DNA of 64,000 bases from Prorocentrum cordatum (lineage: Eukaryota > Sar > Dinophyceae > Prorocentrales > Prorocentraceae), in assembly GCA_963575745.1 (NCBI GenBank), contig CAUYUJ010018559.1, positions 1-64,000 on the forward strand, given 5' to 3'. Positions 8,611 through 17,098 of this stretch are shown here, in pieces (position 1 is the first letter of the stretch; every line of letters begins with the position of its first letter). Both the position numbers and the translations under genes were made by a program. Below the pieces are notes generated by a model. It was not told the DNA's origin. It ran no database searches and saw only the letters and a list, made by a program, of their open reading frames with translations.

Positions 8611-8965
8611 CTCCTCCTCCTCCTCCTCCTCCTCCTCCTCCTCCTCCTCCTCCTCCTCCTCCTCCTCCTCGTCCTCCTCCTCCTCCTCCTCCTCCTCCTC
8701 CTCATCCTCCTCCTCTCCTCCTCCTCCTCCTCCTCCTCCTCCTCCTCCTCCTCCTCCTCCTCCTCCTCCTCCGCCTCCTCCTCCTCCTCCTCCTCCCTCC
8801 TCCTCCTCTCCTCCTCCTCCTCCTCCTCCTCCTCCTCCTCCTCCTCCTCCTCCTCCTCCTCCTCCTCCTCCTCCTCCTCCTCCTCCTCTCCTCCTCCTCC
8901 TCCTCCTCCTCCTCCTCCTCCTCCTCCTCCTCCTCCTCTCCTCCTCCTCCTCCTCCTCCTCCTCC
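8611..8965. repeat. (CTC)n microsatellite, 355 bp
   Basis: Among the longest TCC tracts in the window. Slips at about 8716, 8793, 8810, 8889 and 8939 change its register. Homopolymer-type peptides across it are artefacts. Confidence 0.98.
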
Positions 8966-9077
8966 ACCACCCCCTCCAACCCCCCCTCCACCCGTGCCGA
9001 CAGCACGTGCCCAACCCCCCCAGCGGATTCAAGGGGGGGCGATTCTTGTCCCATCCAGAGTAGATTGGCACGATCAG

Positions 9078-9205
9078 GACGCAAGGGTCTTGGGAGGCCA
9101 TGTCGACACGTTGCGAGCGGGGCGCGGCCAGCGAAAGCGGCCATTAATGGGCCGAAGGGGAAGGATGCGAGGGTAGCATTGGAAATTTGCTCATCCTTAC
9201 TATGC
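9078..9205 (+). repeat. Dispersed repeat family G, copy 2
   Basis: Shares GGCCATGTCGACACGTTGC, GGGGCGCGGCCAGCGAAAGC and AAGGATGCGAGGG with 2501-2607. It lies about 230 bp downstream of the stop codon of the minus-strand LRRIQ1-like gene. Confidence 0.65.
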
Positions 9206-9432
9206 GGGTTGTCTGTATTCCACCCAAACGCTGCGCAATGGTTTTCGGGTCATAACTCGGCTCTCCGTCGACCGTTCGGGACGATCCGCGCACCCCTGGA
9301 ACGCTCTCGGCGAGGCGCTGCTGCTGGTAAACACCCCGAGGCCCGAAAGCTACCGAGAACCTATGGAAACGTCCGAACAAAAATCACCGTCCGAAAACGT
9401 CCGAAATCGTTCGGAAACCAAAAATGCCCCCC

Positions 9433-12400
9433 TTAACGTTGCCCCTGCTCCTCCCGCACCTGAACCACACGGCTCACGTGGCGGTGGCCGTCGGGCGTCA
9501 CGGGCCTCGCCGACTCCGCCGTGGAGCACAAGGAGCGCGCGCGGCGCAGGGGCTCGGCACCGGAGCGGCTGCTGCCCGGGGAGCCCGCGAGGCTGGGAGA
9601 CGCGGGGCGCGAGTGCCGCTGGCCAGCGGGCGGGTTCGAGGCCGACCCCGGGGGCGTGCCCCAGGCCATCGCGGGCGCGCCGCCCGCGCCAGCGGCTCCC
9701 GCAGGGCCGTCGGCGGGCAGCCTCTGCAGCAGGTCGCGCGCGCCCGCCGCACCGGCGGCGCCCTGCGGCTGGGCGGGCGCCGGTGGCGCCCGCGGGAGCA
9801 GAGCTCGGGCCGCGGACGGCGATGGCAGGTGCAGTGCGAACGGGTCCGCCATGTCCGCGGCATCCTCGGCCCAACCGAGGTCGATCTCGGGCATCTCCTC
9901 CAGGTCGTCCTCGGCCGCCGCCGCCGCCCTGGCAGCCTCGCGTGCCCGGCGCAGCGCGCGCCTGGTGCGCCACCCCCGCGCGGCCGCCTGCAGCTTTGCC
10001 GCCGCGCGGGCGCGCGTGGCCCGCCACTCGTCCCCAGGCAGCGGTGCCCCGCAGGCTCGCAGCCGAGAGCGCGCCCTGGCTCCACGCCAGCGTGCCTGCA
10101 CGGAGGTCAGCTGCTTGACATGAGCGTCCGAGAGACTGGCGCACCTGCGCCGCAGCCGCCTGTCTGCGGCCCGCCGCCTGCCCAGCGCGCCACGCCGCCG
10201 CGCCTGCAGCAGCAGCGCCACCTGGTGCATTGACCTCTCCGCTCCTGGCACCTCGAAGGCCCCGAGCCTGCACACGCCCGCCCCCGGGTGACCAGCGCCT
10301 CGCCACGGGGAGAGGGCGTCGTAGTGGCTGCCGCAGGCGTCCAGGAAGGAAGCCCAGAAGTCCCGCCGCCTCCGCAGCACGAGCAGCGCCTCCTCGCGGA
10401 GCACTCCGCTGCCGGCCGCCGCGGGCGTGGTGCTGCGCCGCTCCTCCCTGCTGTTGGCCACGAGCGCCGCGTTGCGCGAGGACGCCGCGGCACCGCACCA
10501 GGCGGTCAGCCTGCACATCTCGCAGCCGCCCTCGCCAGCATGGCCGCCCGAGGCCGCCGCGCGCCAGCGCCCCAGACAGGCGGCGCGCTGCACGCCCATC
10601 ACGCCGCGCGCGTCGAGCCCCGAGGGGGCAGCACCACGGCGCACCGGGGCAGCGCTGCCCGCCGACGGCGCCCACTCCTCGCCTGCTCCAGCCGCGGGCG
10701 AGCCGCCTGCCACCGAGGCGGCCGCGACGAGCCCCAGCAGGCCGCCCGCTCCCTCCGCGCCCCGCCGCGCGGCGGCAGGGGCCGCCGCCGAGCGGCCCTC
10801 GGCCAGCGGCGCCGTGGGCAGCCCGCCGCCCGCGGCCGCCGCGGCGGCCAGGCAGTGCGGCAGCGAGGGGTCGGCGGCGGCCTGCGCGGCCACGGCGGTG
10901 AGCCGCTCGCCCTCCGTGACGGGCTCGTTGTCGAGCTCCTCCAGCTGCGGGGCCAGCCGCAGGGCCCAGGGCCGGTACGCCTCCATGAGCTCGGAGGCCA
11001 CCGGGTTGTCGTTGAGCTGCAGGTGGCGGAGCCTCGGGTGCAGAGGGACCGCCCTCGGAGGCTCCGAGGGGCCGAGCTGGTTGAAGGCCAGCTGCAGCGC
11101 CTGCAGCAGGGGGCTCGCGGCGATGGGCGAGGCCAGCGCGCGTATCTGGTTGTTGTTGGCCTGCAGCCGCTCGAGGGAGGGCAGGAAGCCGAGGGGCCCG
11201 AGGGCCTCCAGGGAGTTGCCGTCCAGCCAGAGGTCTGTGAGCAGTGGCAGCCTGAACTTCGGAAGCGCCCCGATTCTGTTCTCGTAGAGAAACAGCTTGA
11301 TGAGCAAAGGGTTCCACTCCGACACCCTCGAGTCCAGAGAGGTGATCCTGTTCCTGCCGAGGTCCAGCTCTGTCAGCGACGGGAGGTGCTCTAAGAACTC
11401 AGCGGACGAGAGCGCATTGCGACACAGGACGAGCCTGGCGAGGCCGGGTGCTCGGAGCTGCACCTCTTCCAGCCGATTCTTGCTGAGCTCGACGTGCCGC
11501 AGAGCCCTAAGCCCAGATAGGTCCGACGCGTCGGTGAGCTCATTCATCGTGGCTTTCAGTACGACCAGCCTCGACAAGCCCTGAACGCCTCTCAGGGACG
11601 TGAGCGAGTTCTGACAGAGCGAGAGCTCCTCCAGGCGCGGGCAGTGCACGAGCGGGGCCAAGTCCCTCAAGCGATTGCCCGTCAGCAGAAGAATGCGCAG
11701 CTCCGGGGCGCACCCAAGAGCTGGGATGTCCTCCAGGCTCTCCATCCGGAGCTCCAACCGCACCAGGTCCCCAGCAGGCATGCCGTCTAACAGCTCGCCC
11801 GCCTCGACGCCCGGCAAGACCGCCGCCGCCCGCAGCGGCTCTCCGCGCGGCCAGCGGGCGCGCGGGGCCGCGGCAGCGGCCTCGGCCGGCCCGCGCCGCC
11901 GGGCCTGCAGCGACCCGCCGCCCCAGCGCACGGCGTCCTCCGCGAGGCACCGGCACAGCTCGCCGCCGCAGGCGCCGGCGGAGCCGGCACCGGCCGGCGG
12001 GCCGCCGCCGCGCTGGGCGGCACCGGACGCAGAGGACGACGACGGCGTGGCCGTCGCAGCATTGGCCGCCTCCAGCGCGGACAGGGCGAAGTCGTGGTCG
12101 CGACGCGCCTGCCGGTAGGCCCTGCAGGAGGCGCAGTCCTCGCGGAGGCTGTCCGGCCGGTGGCCCGAGGCCGCGCAGCACTCGAGCAGCGGCGGCACGA
12201 GCTCGACACTCATGCCACCGAGGCTCCGCAGCAGCGGAGCGCGTCCACGCCGTCCACGCCCAGCCGCTGCGCGATCCACTCGGGAGGCAGCGGTGCCCGC
12301 CCAGGGGTCCAGGCGGTGGGCCTCGGGGGGGCCTGGGCCGCCGTCGCCCGTGCGGGGCTCCACCTGCGGGCCAGCGCCCGCCGCCGCTGCTGCAGCCTTC

Positions 12401-13962
12401 TGGCCCGGGCGCAGGAGCGCCGCCAGCAGCCCTGCTGGCTTGCTGCCTGGCGGTGCCGCAGAAACCGGGAGGCTGTCGAAGTGCAGATCGGAGGCGGCGT
12501 CCAAGGCAAGCCTCCTCCTGCGTACGGCGGCTTCTGGCTCGATGTGCCTCAGCGCCAGCGAGTGCGTGTCCTCGGTGGCCATCCGGCGGGCCTCGTACAG
12601 CGCCCGGGCGTTGTCCTCCCATCGCCGCGACTGGTCGTCGCCCAGCGCCATGCGGCGGCGGTCCTCCCGGAGGCGCTGCTCCTCCCAGCACCTCTGCTCC
12701 TCGGCCCGCACGCGGTCGCGCCAGGAAGCGCTCTCCAGGTCCTGTGCCAGGAGCGCCGCGGCCTCCAGGACCTCGCGCTCACGCTCCCGCACCCTCGACG
12801 CGAGCGCCTCCTCCCTGGACATCGCGGCTCGCTCGATGGCCTCGCGGTCCCTGGCGGCCCTCTCCTCCGCGGCCCGCTGCCCGTCGCGCAGGCGGGCTGC
12901 GCGACGGTCCTCCGCCTCGAGCGCGCGCCGCTCCCTCCTCAGGAGGCGGCAGAACTCCCGCTCGAGCATCTCCTCGGAGTGCATGCGGATCTGCTCGCGG
13001 GTCTGGTCCTCCTCCTCCCGACGCGCCCGCTCCTCCCTGCGGAGCCGCTCAGCGGCCTCCAGCTCGCGCCTCTCCAGCTCCTGCACGCGCTCCCGCCGCT
13101 CCTCCTCGACCTGGCGCTCCAGGTCCAGCTCCTCCAGCGCGGCCCGCGGCGCGCGGCCCTCCTCCAGCTCGGCGCGCTGCGCTGCGCCCTCCTGCTCGTC
13201 CGCTGCGGCGGCGGCCCCCCGCACCTCGGCGGGCGACTCCGCCGCGCCGCGGGCCTCTGGCGCCGCGCGCGGGCTCCCGGCGCTCGGCGCACGCGGCTCC
13301 GCGGCGGCGCCCGCGCTCGCCGCCAGCAGGGCCGCCTCCTCGGCCGCGGCGGGCGCCTGGCTCCGCGGGCTCCGCGGGCTCCGCGGGCTCCGCGGGCTCG
13401 GGCCTGCTGCCGCAGCCTCGCGGCCTGGCGGGGGCCTGCCGCCCGCTGCCGCATCCTCCCTGGCCTGCTGCCGCATCCTCGCGACCTCGGCGGCGGCCTC
13501 GCCGAGCGCCGCCCGCTCCAGCTCGCTCAGCTCCGCGGCCTCGCCGGCCTCGAGGCCGCTGGCCGCCCTCTCCGCGAGGCCCTCGGGCTCGGGCGGCTGC
13601 TCCCGCACGGCCTCCTCCAGGCTCTCGGCGGCGCGCGCGGCCACCCGCTGCTCCTCGGCGAGGTCCTCCTGCATGGCCTCCCCCCACTCCTGCAGGCGGC
13701 GCGCGAGCTCCTGGAAGCTGGCCGGCGGCCCGCGCTCCGCTCCGTCGTCCGGGCCGGCGGCCTTCCGGCACAGGCCGCACCCGCTGCCGCCGCAGGCGAG
13801 GCACTCCTCCTCGGAGGCCCGCCGCCCGGAGGGCCGCGGCTCGCCGCCCTCGAGGCCCAGCTCGCCGTCCGAGTCGTCCGAGACGGGGCCCATCGCGTCC
13901 AGCTCTCGCTGCAGCTCGGCCTCGATCCACGCGGCCTCATCGTCCCCGGCGCCGCCCGCCAT
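9433..13962 (-). CDS. LRRIQ1: LRRIQ1-like leucine-rich repeat and IQ motif protein
   Basis: A 1509-residue protein from the first in-frame ATG at 13962 to TAA at 9435-9433. The N-terminus (DDEAAWIEAELQRELDAMG then SDDSDGE) resembles the acidic start of animal LRRIQ1. A CxxCx4CxxC cluster follows at residues 54-65, a PRS repeat near 185-200, and a long Glu/Arg coiled coil at about 275-475. Roughly ten leucine-rich repeats occupy 733-1018 (LxxLxLxxNxL pattern, e.g. LTELDLGRNRITSL). Three IQ motifs lie near 1250-1268 (LLLQARRRGALGRRR), 1284-1303 (SVQARWRGARARSRLR) and 1318-1338 (LQAAARGWRTRR). IQ motifs bind calmodulin; animal LRRIQ1 is associated with cilia, so an axonemal role is an inference. 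Order coil, LRR, IQ and the length near the human ~1700 aa support the family. No intron is visible in 4.5 kb. The Cys cluster is not one I know from animal homologues. Confidence 0.8.
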   Translation of the reverse strand: MAGGAGDDEAAWIEAELQRELDAMGPVSDDSDGELGLEGGEPRPSGRRASEEECLACGGSGCGLCRKAAGPDDGAERGPPASFQELARRLQEWGEAMQEDLAEEQRVAARAAESLEEAVREQPPEPEGLAERAASGLEAGEAAELSELERAALGEAAAEVARMRQQAREDAAAGGRPPPGREAAAAGPSPRSPRSPRSPRSQAPAAAEEAALLAASAGAAAEPRAPSAGSPRAAPEARGAAESPAEVRGAAAAADEQEGAAQRAELEEGRAPRAALEELDLERQVEEERRERVQELERRELEAAERLRREERARREEEDQTREQIRMHSEEMLEREFCRLLRRERRALEAEDRRAARLRDGQRAAEERAARDREAIERAAMSREEALASRVREREREVLEAAALLAQDLESASWRDRVRAEEQRCWEEQRLREDRRRMALGDDQSRRWEDNARALYEARRMATEDTHSLALRHIEPEAAVRRRRLALDAASDLHFDSLPVSAAPPGSKPAGLLAALLRPGQKAAAAAAGAGPQVEPRTGDGGPGPPEAHRLDPWAGTAASRVDRAAAGRGRRGRAPLLRSLGGMSVELVPPLLECCAASGHRPDSLREDCASCRAYRQARRDHDFALSALEAANAATATPSSSSASGAAQRGGGPPAGAGSAGACGGELCRCLAEDAVRWGGGSLQARRRGPAEAAAAAPRARWPRGEPLRAAAVLPGVEAGELLDGMPAGDLVRLELRMESLEDIPALGCAPELRILLLTGNRLRDLAPLVHCPRLEELSLCQNSLTSLRGVQGLSRLVVLKATMNELTDASDLSGLRALRHVELSKNRLEEVQLRAPGLARLVLCRNALSSAEFLEHLPSLTELDLGRNRITSLDSRVSEWNPLLIKLFLYENRIGALPKFRLPLLTDLWLDGNSLEALGPLGFLPSLERLQANNNQIRALASPIAASPLLQALQLAFNQLGPSEPPRAVPLHPRLRHLQLNDNPVASELMEAYRPWALRLAPQLEELDNEPVTEGERLTAVAAQAAADPSLPHCLAAAAAAGGGLPTAPLAEGRSAAAPAAARRGAEGAGGLLGLVAAASVAGGSPAAGAGEEWAPSAGSAAPVRRGAAPSGLDARGVMGVQRAACLGRWRAAASGGHAGEGGCEMCRLTAWCGAAASSRNAALVANSREERRSTTPAAAGSGVLREEALLVLRRRRDFWASFLDACGSHYDALSPWRGAGHPGAGVCRLGAFEVPGAERSMHQVALLLQARRRGALGRRRAADRRLRRRCASLSDAHVKQLTSVQARWRGARARSRLRACGAPLPGDEWRATRARAAAKLQAAARGWRTRRALRRAREAARAAAAAEDDLEEMPEIDLGWAEDAADMADPFALHLPSPSAARALLPRAPPAPAQPQGAAGAAGARDLLQRLPADGPAGAAGAGGAPAMAWGTPPGSASNPPAGQRHSRPASPSLAGSPGSSRSGAEPLRRARSLCSTAESARPVTPDGHRHVSRVVQVREEQGQR

Positions 13963-14140
13963 GCAGGCCACCGGCCTCCCGCAAGCGCGCGCGGGCGCGC
14001 AGCGCCCAGGCGCGCGCGCGCCGCGGGGCGCGCCCGGGGAGGTGGCCGCGGCATGGGGGTGAGAAGGGCGGCCGCTTCGGTGCCCCGCTGCGGGCCACGC
14101 GTGGCCCTCGGGGACCGGCCTGGCTCGAGCAGCCGCGCGC

Positions 14141-14153
14141 AAAAAAAAAAAAA
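14141..14153 (-). promoter_or_regulatory. T13 tract upstream of the LRRIQ1-like start
   Basis: Thirteen T on the minus strand, about 180 bp upstream of the chosen ATG, followed by candidate AG dinucleotides (e.g. GCTCGAG, GCCAG). It could act as the pyrimidine tract of a spliced-leader acceptor or as a dinoflagellate TTTT-type promoter element. Position is the only evidence. Confidence 0.2.
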
Positions 14154-14157
14154 TGAG

Positions 14158-14492
14158 CTGGCGACCCCGTTGTCAATATCCCTCCCCCGAGACCCGTCCG
14201 ACGCTGCGACAAAAACTGAATCGTTAGAAATCACGACCGGGGCCCCCGCTGCGTCCTCGGAGCTGGATTGATCTGTGCTGATCCAGGCGCCCAGAATGGA
14301 CCAGAAAACGAACGACACCACCCCACCTGCGGCACCAGGGGCCTTCGCGTATGCCAGGAAATCTGGCGTGGGCTTTCGCGTGGTATACGCCACGGCGCCC
14401 GGTGGGCCGTAGCGCAGCATGGAGGGCCGCAGGTTGGGGTGGCGTCGGTCCGTTCTCGGTCGACAGAGCAAGGCGAGCACCCCCGGAGTCAA
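14158..14492 (-). CDS. Open frame with one hydrophobic segment, unknown
   Basis: The minus-strand frame contains MLRYGPPGAVAYTTRKPTPD from an ATG at 14421, then a likely membrane-spanning stretch AAGGVVSFVFWSILGAWI and a polar end. It does not read like low complexity, but codon bias is weaker than in the LRRIQ1-like gene. It stays open through the T13 tract in a frame different from that gene, so the end is not defined. It could be an upstream exon, an exon of another gene or a chance frame. Confidence 0.25.
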
Positions 14493-14523
14493 AAAAAATG
14501 CGTCGCCCGGACCTCGGGGCCGG

Positions 14524-14548
14524 TGGCGGCGTCGCGCGTGCCCGCCTC
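14524..14548. repeat. Direct repeat left of a family C element
   Basis: The 25-bp segment starting TGGCGGCGTCGCGCGT is repeated at 14742-14767 with one inserted base. The two copies bracket the C element at 14552-14737, each 3-4 bp outside the termini. This could be a long target-site duplication or exon sequence duplicated at insertion. Confidence 0.75.
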
Positions 14549-14551
14549 AGC

Positions 14552-14737
14552 CCCAGACCCCCGACGCAATGATTTGTTCATTACGTCGACCCCCAGAGGT
14601 CTGGACCCTTTCCCCATGACCAGCTTTGCATCCTGAGTCGTCTTTGGACGCTCCCGAGGCCCGGTGAGGGCCCCCGGAGGCCGAAAATTTGGAAAAACAT
14701 CCCGTCCTGATCTTTTCATTACCCGAGGGGGTCTGGG
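14552..14737 (+). mobile_element. Family C TIR element, complete
   Basis: A 186-bp element with termini CCCAGACCCCC and GGGGGTCTGGG. The interior runs GACGCAATGATTTG, CGTCGACCCCCAGAGGTCTG, CATCCTGAGTCGTC, GGCCCGGTGAGGGCCCCCGG and GGCCGAAAATTTGG. No ORF, so non-autonomous. It is the inverted orientation of the copy at 14956-15141. Confidence 0.85.
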
Positions 14738-14738
14738 G

Positions 14739-14910
14739 ATCTGGCGGCGTCGCGCGTCGCCCGCCTCCGCCGCGGGCCCGCGCTGCCGCGGGGGCCCGCG
14801 CGGGGGCTGCCGAGGGGGCTGCCGAGGGGGCCCGGCTCCTCGGCTCCCTCGGAGGTGCCCTGCCCACCCGCCGGGCGCTCGAGGCCTCGCCCGGGGGGGC
14901 TGCCCGCAGC
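14739..14910 (+). CDS. Weak candidate exon between C and A elements
   Basis: A plus-strand frame reads EGARLLGSLGGALPTRRALE and stays open up to the A element. If everything between the direct repeats GGCTGCCC at 14898-14905 and 15810-15817 is removed, the frame continues without a stop into the Asp/Gly-rich frame at 15810-16235. The sequence is extremely GC-rich and other frames are open too. Confidence 0.25.
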
Positions 14911-14924
14911 TCGGGCACGTCCTA

Positions 14925-15279
14925 CCGTCGGGGCGTTGACCTAAGGAACCCTAAACCCAGACCCCCTCGGGCAATGAAAATATCAGGACGGGATGTTTTT
15001 CCAAATTTTCGGTCTCTGGGGTCCCTCACCGGGCCTCGGGAGCGTCCAAAAACGACTCAGGATGCAAAGCCGGTCATGGGGAAAGGGTCCAGACCTCTGG
15101 GGGTCGACGTAATGAAAAAAACATTACGTCGGGGGTCTGGGAATAAGGAACGAGGCCCTTTCTCCCCTAAGTGAAACTTCGATGTCCTATCGGGAGCAGG
15201 AGGAAAAACTGCGAAACACTTGAGGAACGCGGAGCCCCTCCCCAACCAAAGGGGTTCCTTCTTCGGGGCCCCGACTGTA
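14925..15279 (+). mobile_element. Family B element interrupted by C
   Basis: Starts CGTCGGGGCGTTGACC and ends GGCCCCGACTGTA. Without the inserted C (14956-15141) its length is 169 bp, the same as the uninterrupted copy at 15497-15665. The flanks CTAC on both sides suggest a 4-bp target duplication in the host A element. Confidence 0.75.
14956..15141 (-). mobile_element. Family C element nested in B
   Basis: A 186-bp copy with perfect CCCAGACCCCC / GGGGGTCTGGG termini. It is flanked by CCCTAAA on the left and AATAAGG on the right. The related, uninterrupted B copy reads CCCTAAATAAGG at 15531-15542, so the empty site is preserved 400 bp away and the duplicated target is about 2 bp (AA). Confidence 0.9.
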
Positions 15280-15482
15280 CTACAGGCGGATTCGGGGGTA
15301 GAAGTTGGAAGAAATCCGACAAGTATTCAAAAAAAGAATTCAGAAATCATCGAAACATCGTCCCCCGACTATTCGTTCCTATTATACCTAACAGTGAAGA
15401 CTGATAGGTTTCTAGTAGTGTCAAAAGAGAGCGCCTCGACTCCCCAGGGGGGTCTGGGCGGGTGCTGGGGAGAACCCGTAGG

Positions 15483-15804
15483 TCGGGCATGTCCTACCGT
15501 CGGGGCGTTGACCTGAGGAACCCTAAATAAGGAACGAGGCCCCTTTCTCCCATAAGTTAGACTTCGATTTCCGATCGAAAGCAGGAGGGAAAACTGTGAA
15601 ACACGTAAGGAACGCGGAGCCCCTCCCCAACCAAAGGGGTTCCTTCTTCAGGGCCCCGACTGTACTACAGGCGGATTCGGGGGTAGAAGTTGGAAGAAAT
15701 CCGACAAGTGTTCCAAAAAGAATTCAGAAATCATCGAAACATCGTCCCCCGACTATTTTTTGTTCCTATTTTTGAATACTCCTCCTGTAGAGGGACGTGC
15801 CCGA
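15483..15804 (+). mobile_element. Family A element containing B
   Basis: Termini TCGGGCATGTCC and GGACGTGCCCGA. Removing the B copy at 15497-15665 leaves about 153 bp, matching the simple A copy at 16762-16913 (152 bp). Confidence 0.85.
15497..15665 (+). mobile_element. Family B element, uninterrupted
   Basis: A 169-bp element from CGTCGGGGCGTTGACC to GGGCCCCGACTGTA, with no ORF. It contains AAGGAACGAGGCCCC and GAGCCCCTCCCCAACC blocks, and serves as the empty-site reference for the C insertion at 14956. Confidence 0.8.
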
Positions 15805-15809
15805 CTTGA

Positions 15810-15948
15810 GGCTGCCCCCCACCCGCCTCCTCCCCCGGCTCCTTGCCGAGGCCCCGGACTTCCTCGACGTTGCTCTGCTTTGCGCTGCTTCGCCCCCGAA
15901 GGCAGCGACGATGCTAGCGGCGACGACGACGGCGGCGGCGACGATGCT

Positions 15949-15985
<37 letters not shown>

Positions 15986-16235
15986 GCAGCCAGTGGCGGC
16001 AGCGGCCCGCGGCGGCGGCGGCGGCGGTAACCACGACGGCGACGGCCGCCGCCCCAAACCCGCGCGACCGAGGCTGCGAGCGAGGCCGCCACACGGGGCC
16101 TCCCGGCGGTCATCGCGGCCGCGCAGACGCCCTGCCCACCGCGGGCAGAAAGGGCGAGGCGCGCCCCCGGCTATCCCTCCCAACGAGGCAGGGCAGAGCA
16201 GCCCCGCGAATGGGGGCACCGGGGCGCGCCAGTGC
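15810..16235 (+). CDS. Weak candidate exon, Asp/Gly-rich
   Basis: One plus-strand frame reads CFAPEGSDDASGDDDGGGDD followed by a (DG)n run and an Arg/Pro/Ala-rich part. A second frame reads RGAPPAIPPNEAGQSSPANG near 16160-16220 and looks equally protein-like. The repeat (CGACGG)n at 15905-15985 limits confidence. The segment is bounded by A and C elements. Confidence 0.25.
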
Positions 16236-16239
16236 GCCG

Positions 16240-16345
16240 ACCCGAGACGGACCCAGACACAGGCGGCGCCCCGACTTCTTCAGCACGGCGTCCCTGGAAG
16301 TCCAGGGCCCTTTCCCCGGGAACAGTCTGTGGTCCTGAGTCTTTT
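16240..16345 (+). mobile_element. Family C element, partial
   Basis: Contains GGCGCCCCGACTTCTTCAGC, ACGGCGTCCCTGGAAGTCC and GTGGTCCTGAGTC in the same order as the complete copy at 16404-16587. The second half is missing. Confidence 0.6.
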
Positions 16346-16403
16346 GCCGTCCTGAGTTTGGCAGAGAGGAGGAGGGAGGAAGCGGCGGAGCCTCACCCCT
16401 CTG

Positions 16404-16587
16404 CCCAGACGTGCGACGCCCCGACTTTGTCAGCACGGCGCCCCCGGAAGTCCAGGGCCCCTTCCCTGGGACCAGTCCGTGGTCCTGAGTCGTCTCTTGA
16501 CGCTCTCGCGGCGAGGGCCCCCCCGGGGCCAAAAACAGCCCAAAAAACCTCCGGTCCTGATGTTTGAACGACGCGATCATGTCTGGG
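16404..16587 (+). mobile_element. Family C element, complete diverged copy
   Basis: A 184-bp copy: left end CCCAGACGTGCGACG, right end CGACGCGATCATGTCTGGG. The interior has GGAAGTCCAGGGCCCCTTCC, GTGGTCCTGAGTCGTC and GCGAGGGCCCCCCCGGGGCC. A subfamily distinct from the copies at 14.5-15.1 kb. Confidence 0.75.
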
Positions 16588-16761
16588 GAAGCACGTCCAC
16601 CCCCGAGCTCAGCACTCGGGGTCGTGGCCGCGGGAGGCCGCAGACGGGGCAGGCTCCCGCCCCGACTCTCCGCGGGAGCGGCGGGGATCCCCCGCGGCCG
16701 CCTCTGCGCGGCAGCGCCGGAGCGGACCAAAGAAGCCCAGGTCTTCGACGATCTGCTCAGG

Positions 16762-16913
16762 TCGGGCAAGTCCCCCTGCAGGGGGATTTGGGACGAAGAA
16801 GTAAAATATGATCCAAAAATACTCCAGAATGGTCAAACATAGTCCAAAAAAATCGCCCCCAGACTACTTTTTTACTAGTTGGGAAGATTCCTCCGGTAGA
16901 GGGACGTGCCCGA
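16762..16913 (+). mobile_element. Family A element, simple copy
   Basis: A 152-bp element with ends TCGGGCAAGTCCCCC and GGGACGTGCCCGA. The 10-bp direct repeat ACGATCTGCT lies at 16748-16757 and 16918-16927, each 4 bp outside the termini. The left side reads CTCAG|GTCGGG, a usable GT donor context. Joining at the repeat keeps the upstream frame (PERTKEAQVFDDLL) open. Confidence 0.8.
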
Positions 16914-17026
16914 TTTAACGATCTGCTTTTTGGTCCACCTGGGCGTGATTTTCTCCACGATCCCGACCTCATGGGGCCCCCTTTCGTGCTTTGGGACCAT
17001 CAGAAATGGATCGGGGCCGAAACGAG

Positions 17027-17096
<70 letters not shown>
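17027..17096 (+). repeat. Poly(A) tract, 70 bp
   Basis: An uninterrupted run of 70 A following CGAAACGAG and directly abutting a family F foldback. It could be the tail of a retroposed sequence, a mononucleotide microsatellite or an assembly-length error. Confidence 0.9.

Positions 17097-17098
<2 letters not shown>

Larger units (their letters stand above)
14898..15817. mobile_element. Nested element cluster A(B(C)) plus A(B)
   Basis: The outer direct repeat GGCTGCCC occurs at 14898-14905 and 15810-15817, each exactly 5 bp outside a family A terminus (TCGGGCACGTCC from 14911; GGACGTGCCCGA ending 15804). Inside are two A units separated by block R (about 15391-15482). Each A unit carries a B insertion, and the first B carries a C insertion. 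The whole reads as one original A insertion later duplicated in tandem. Confidence 0.75.

Noticed and set aside
14140-14142. Start of the LRRIQ1-like protein at 14142
   Set aside because: The codon there is TTG inside the T13 tract. The first in-frame ATG is at 13962, and the protein from there begins like LRRIQ1.
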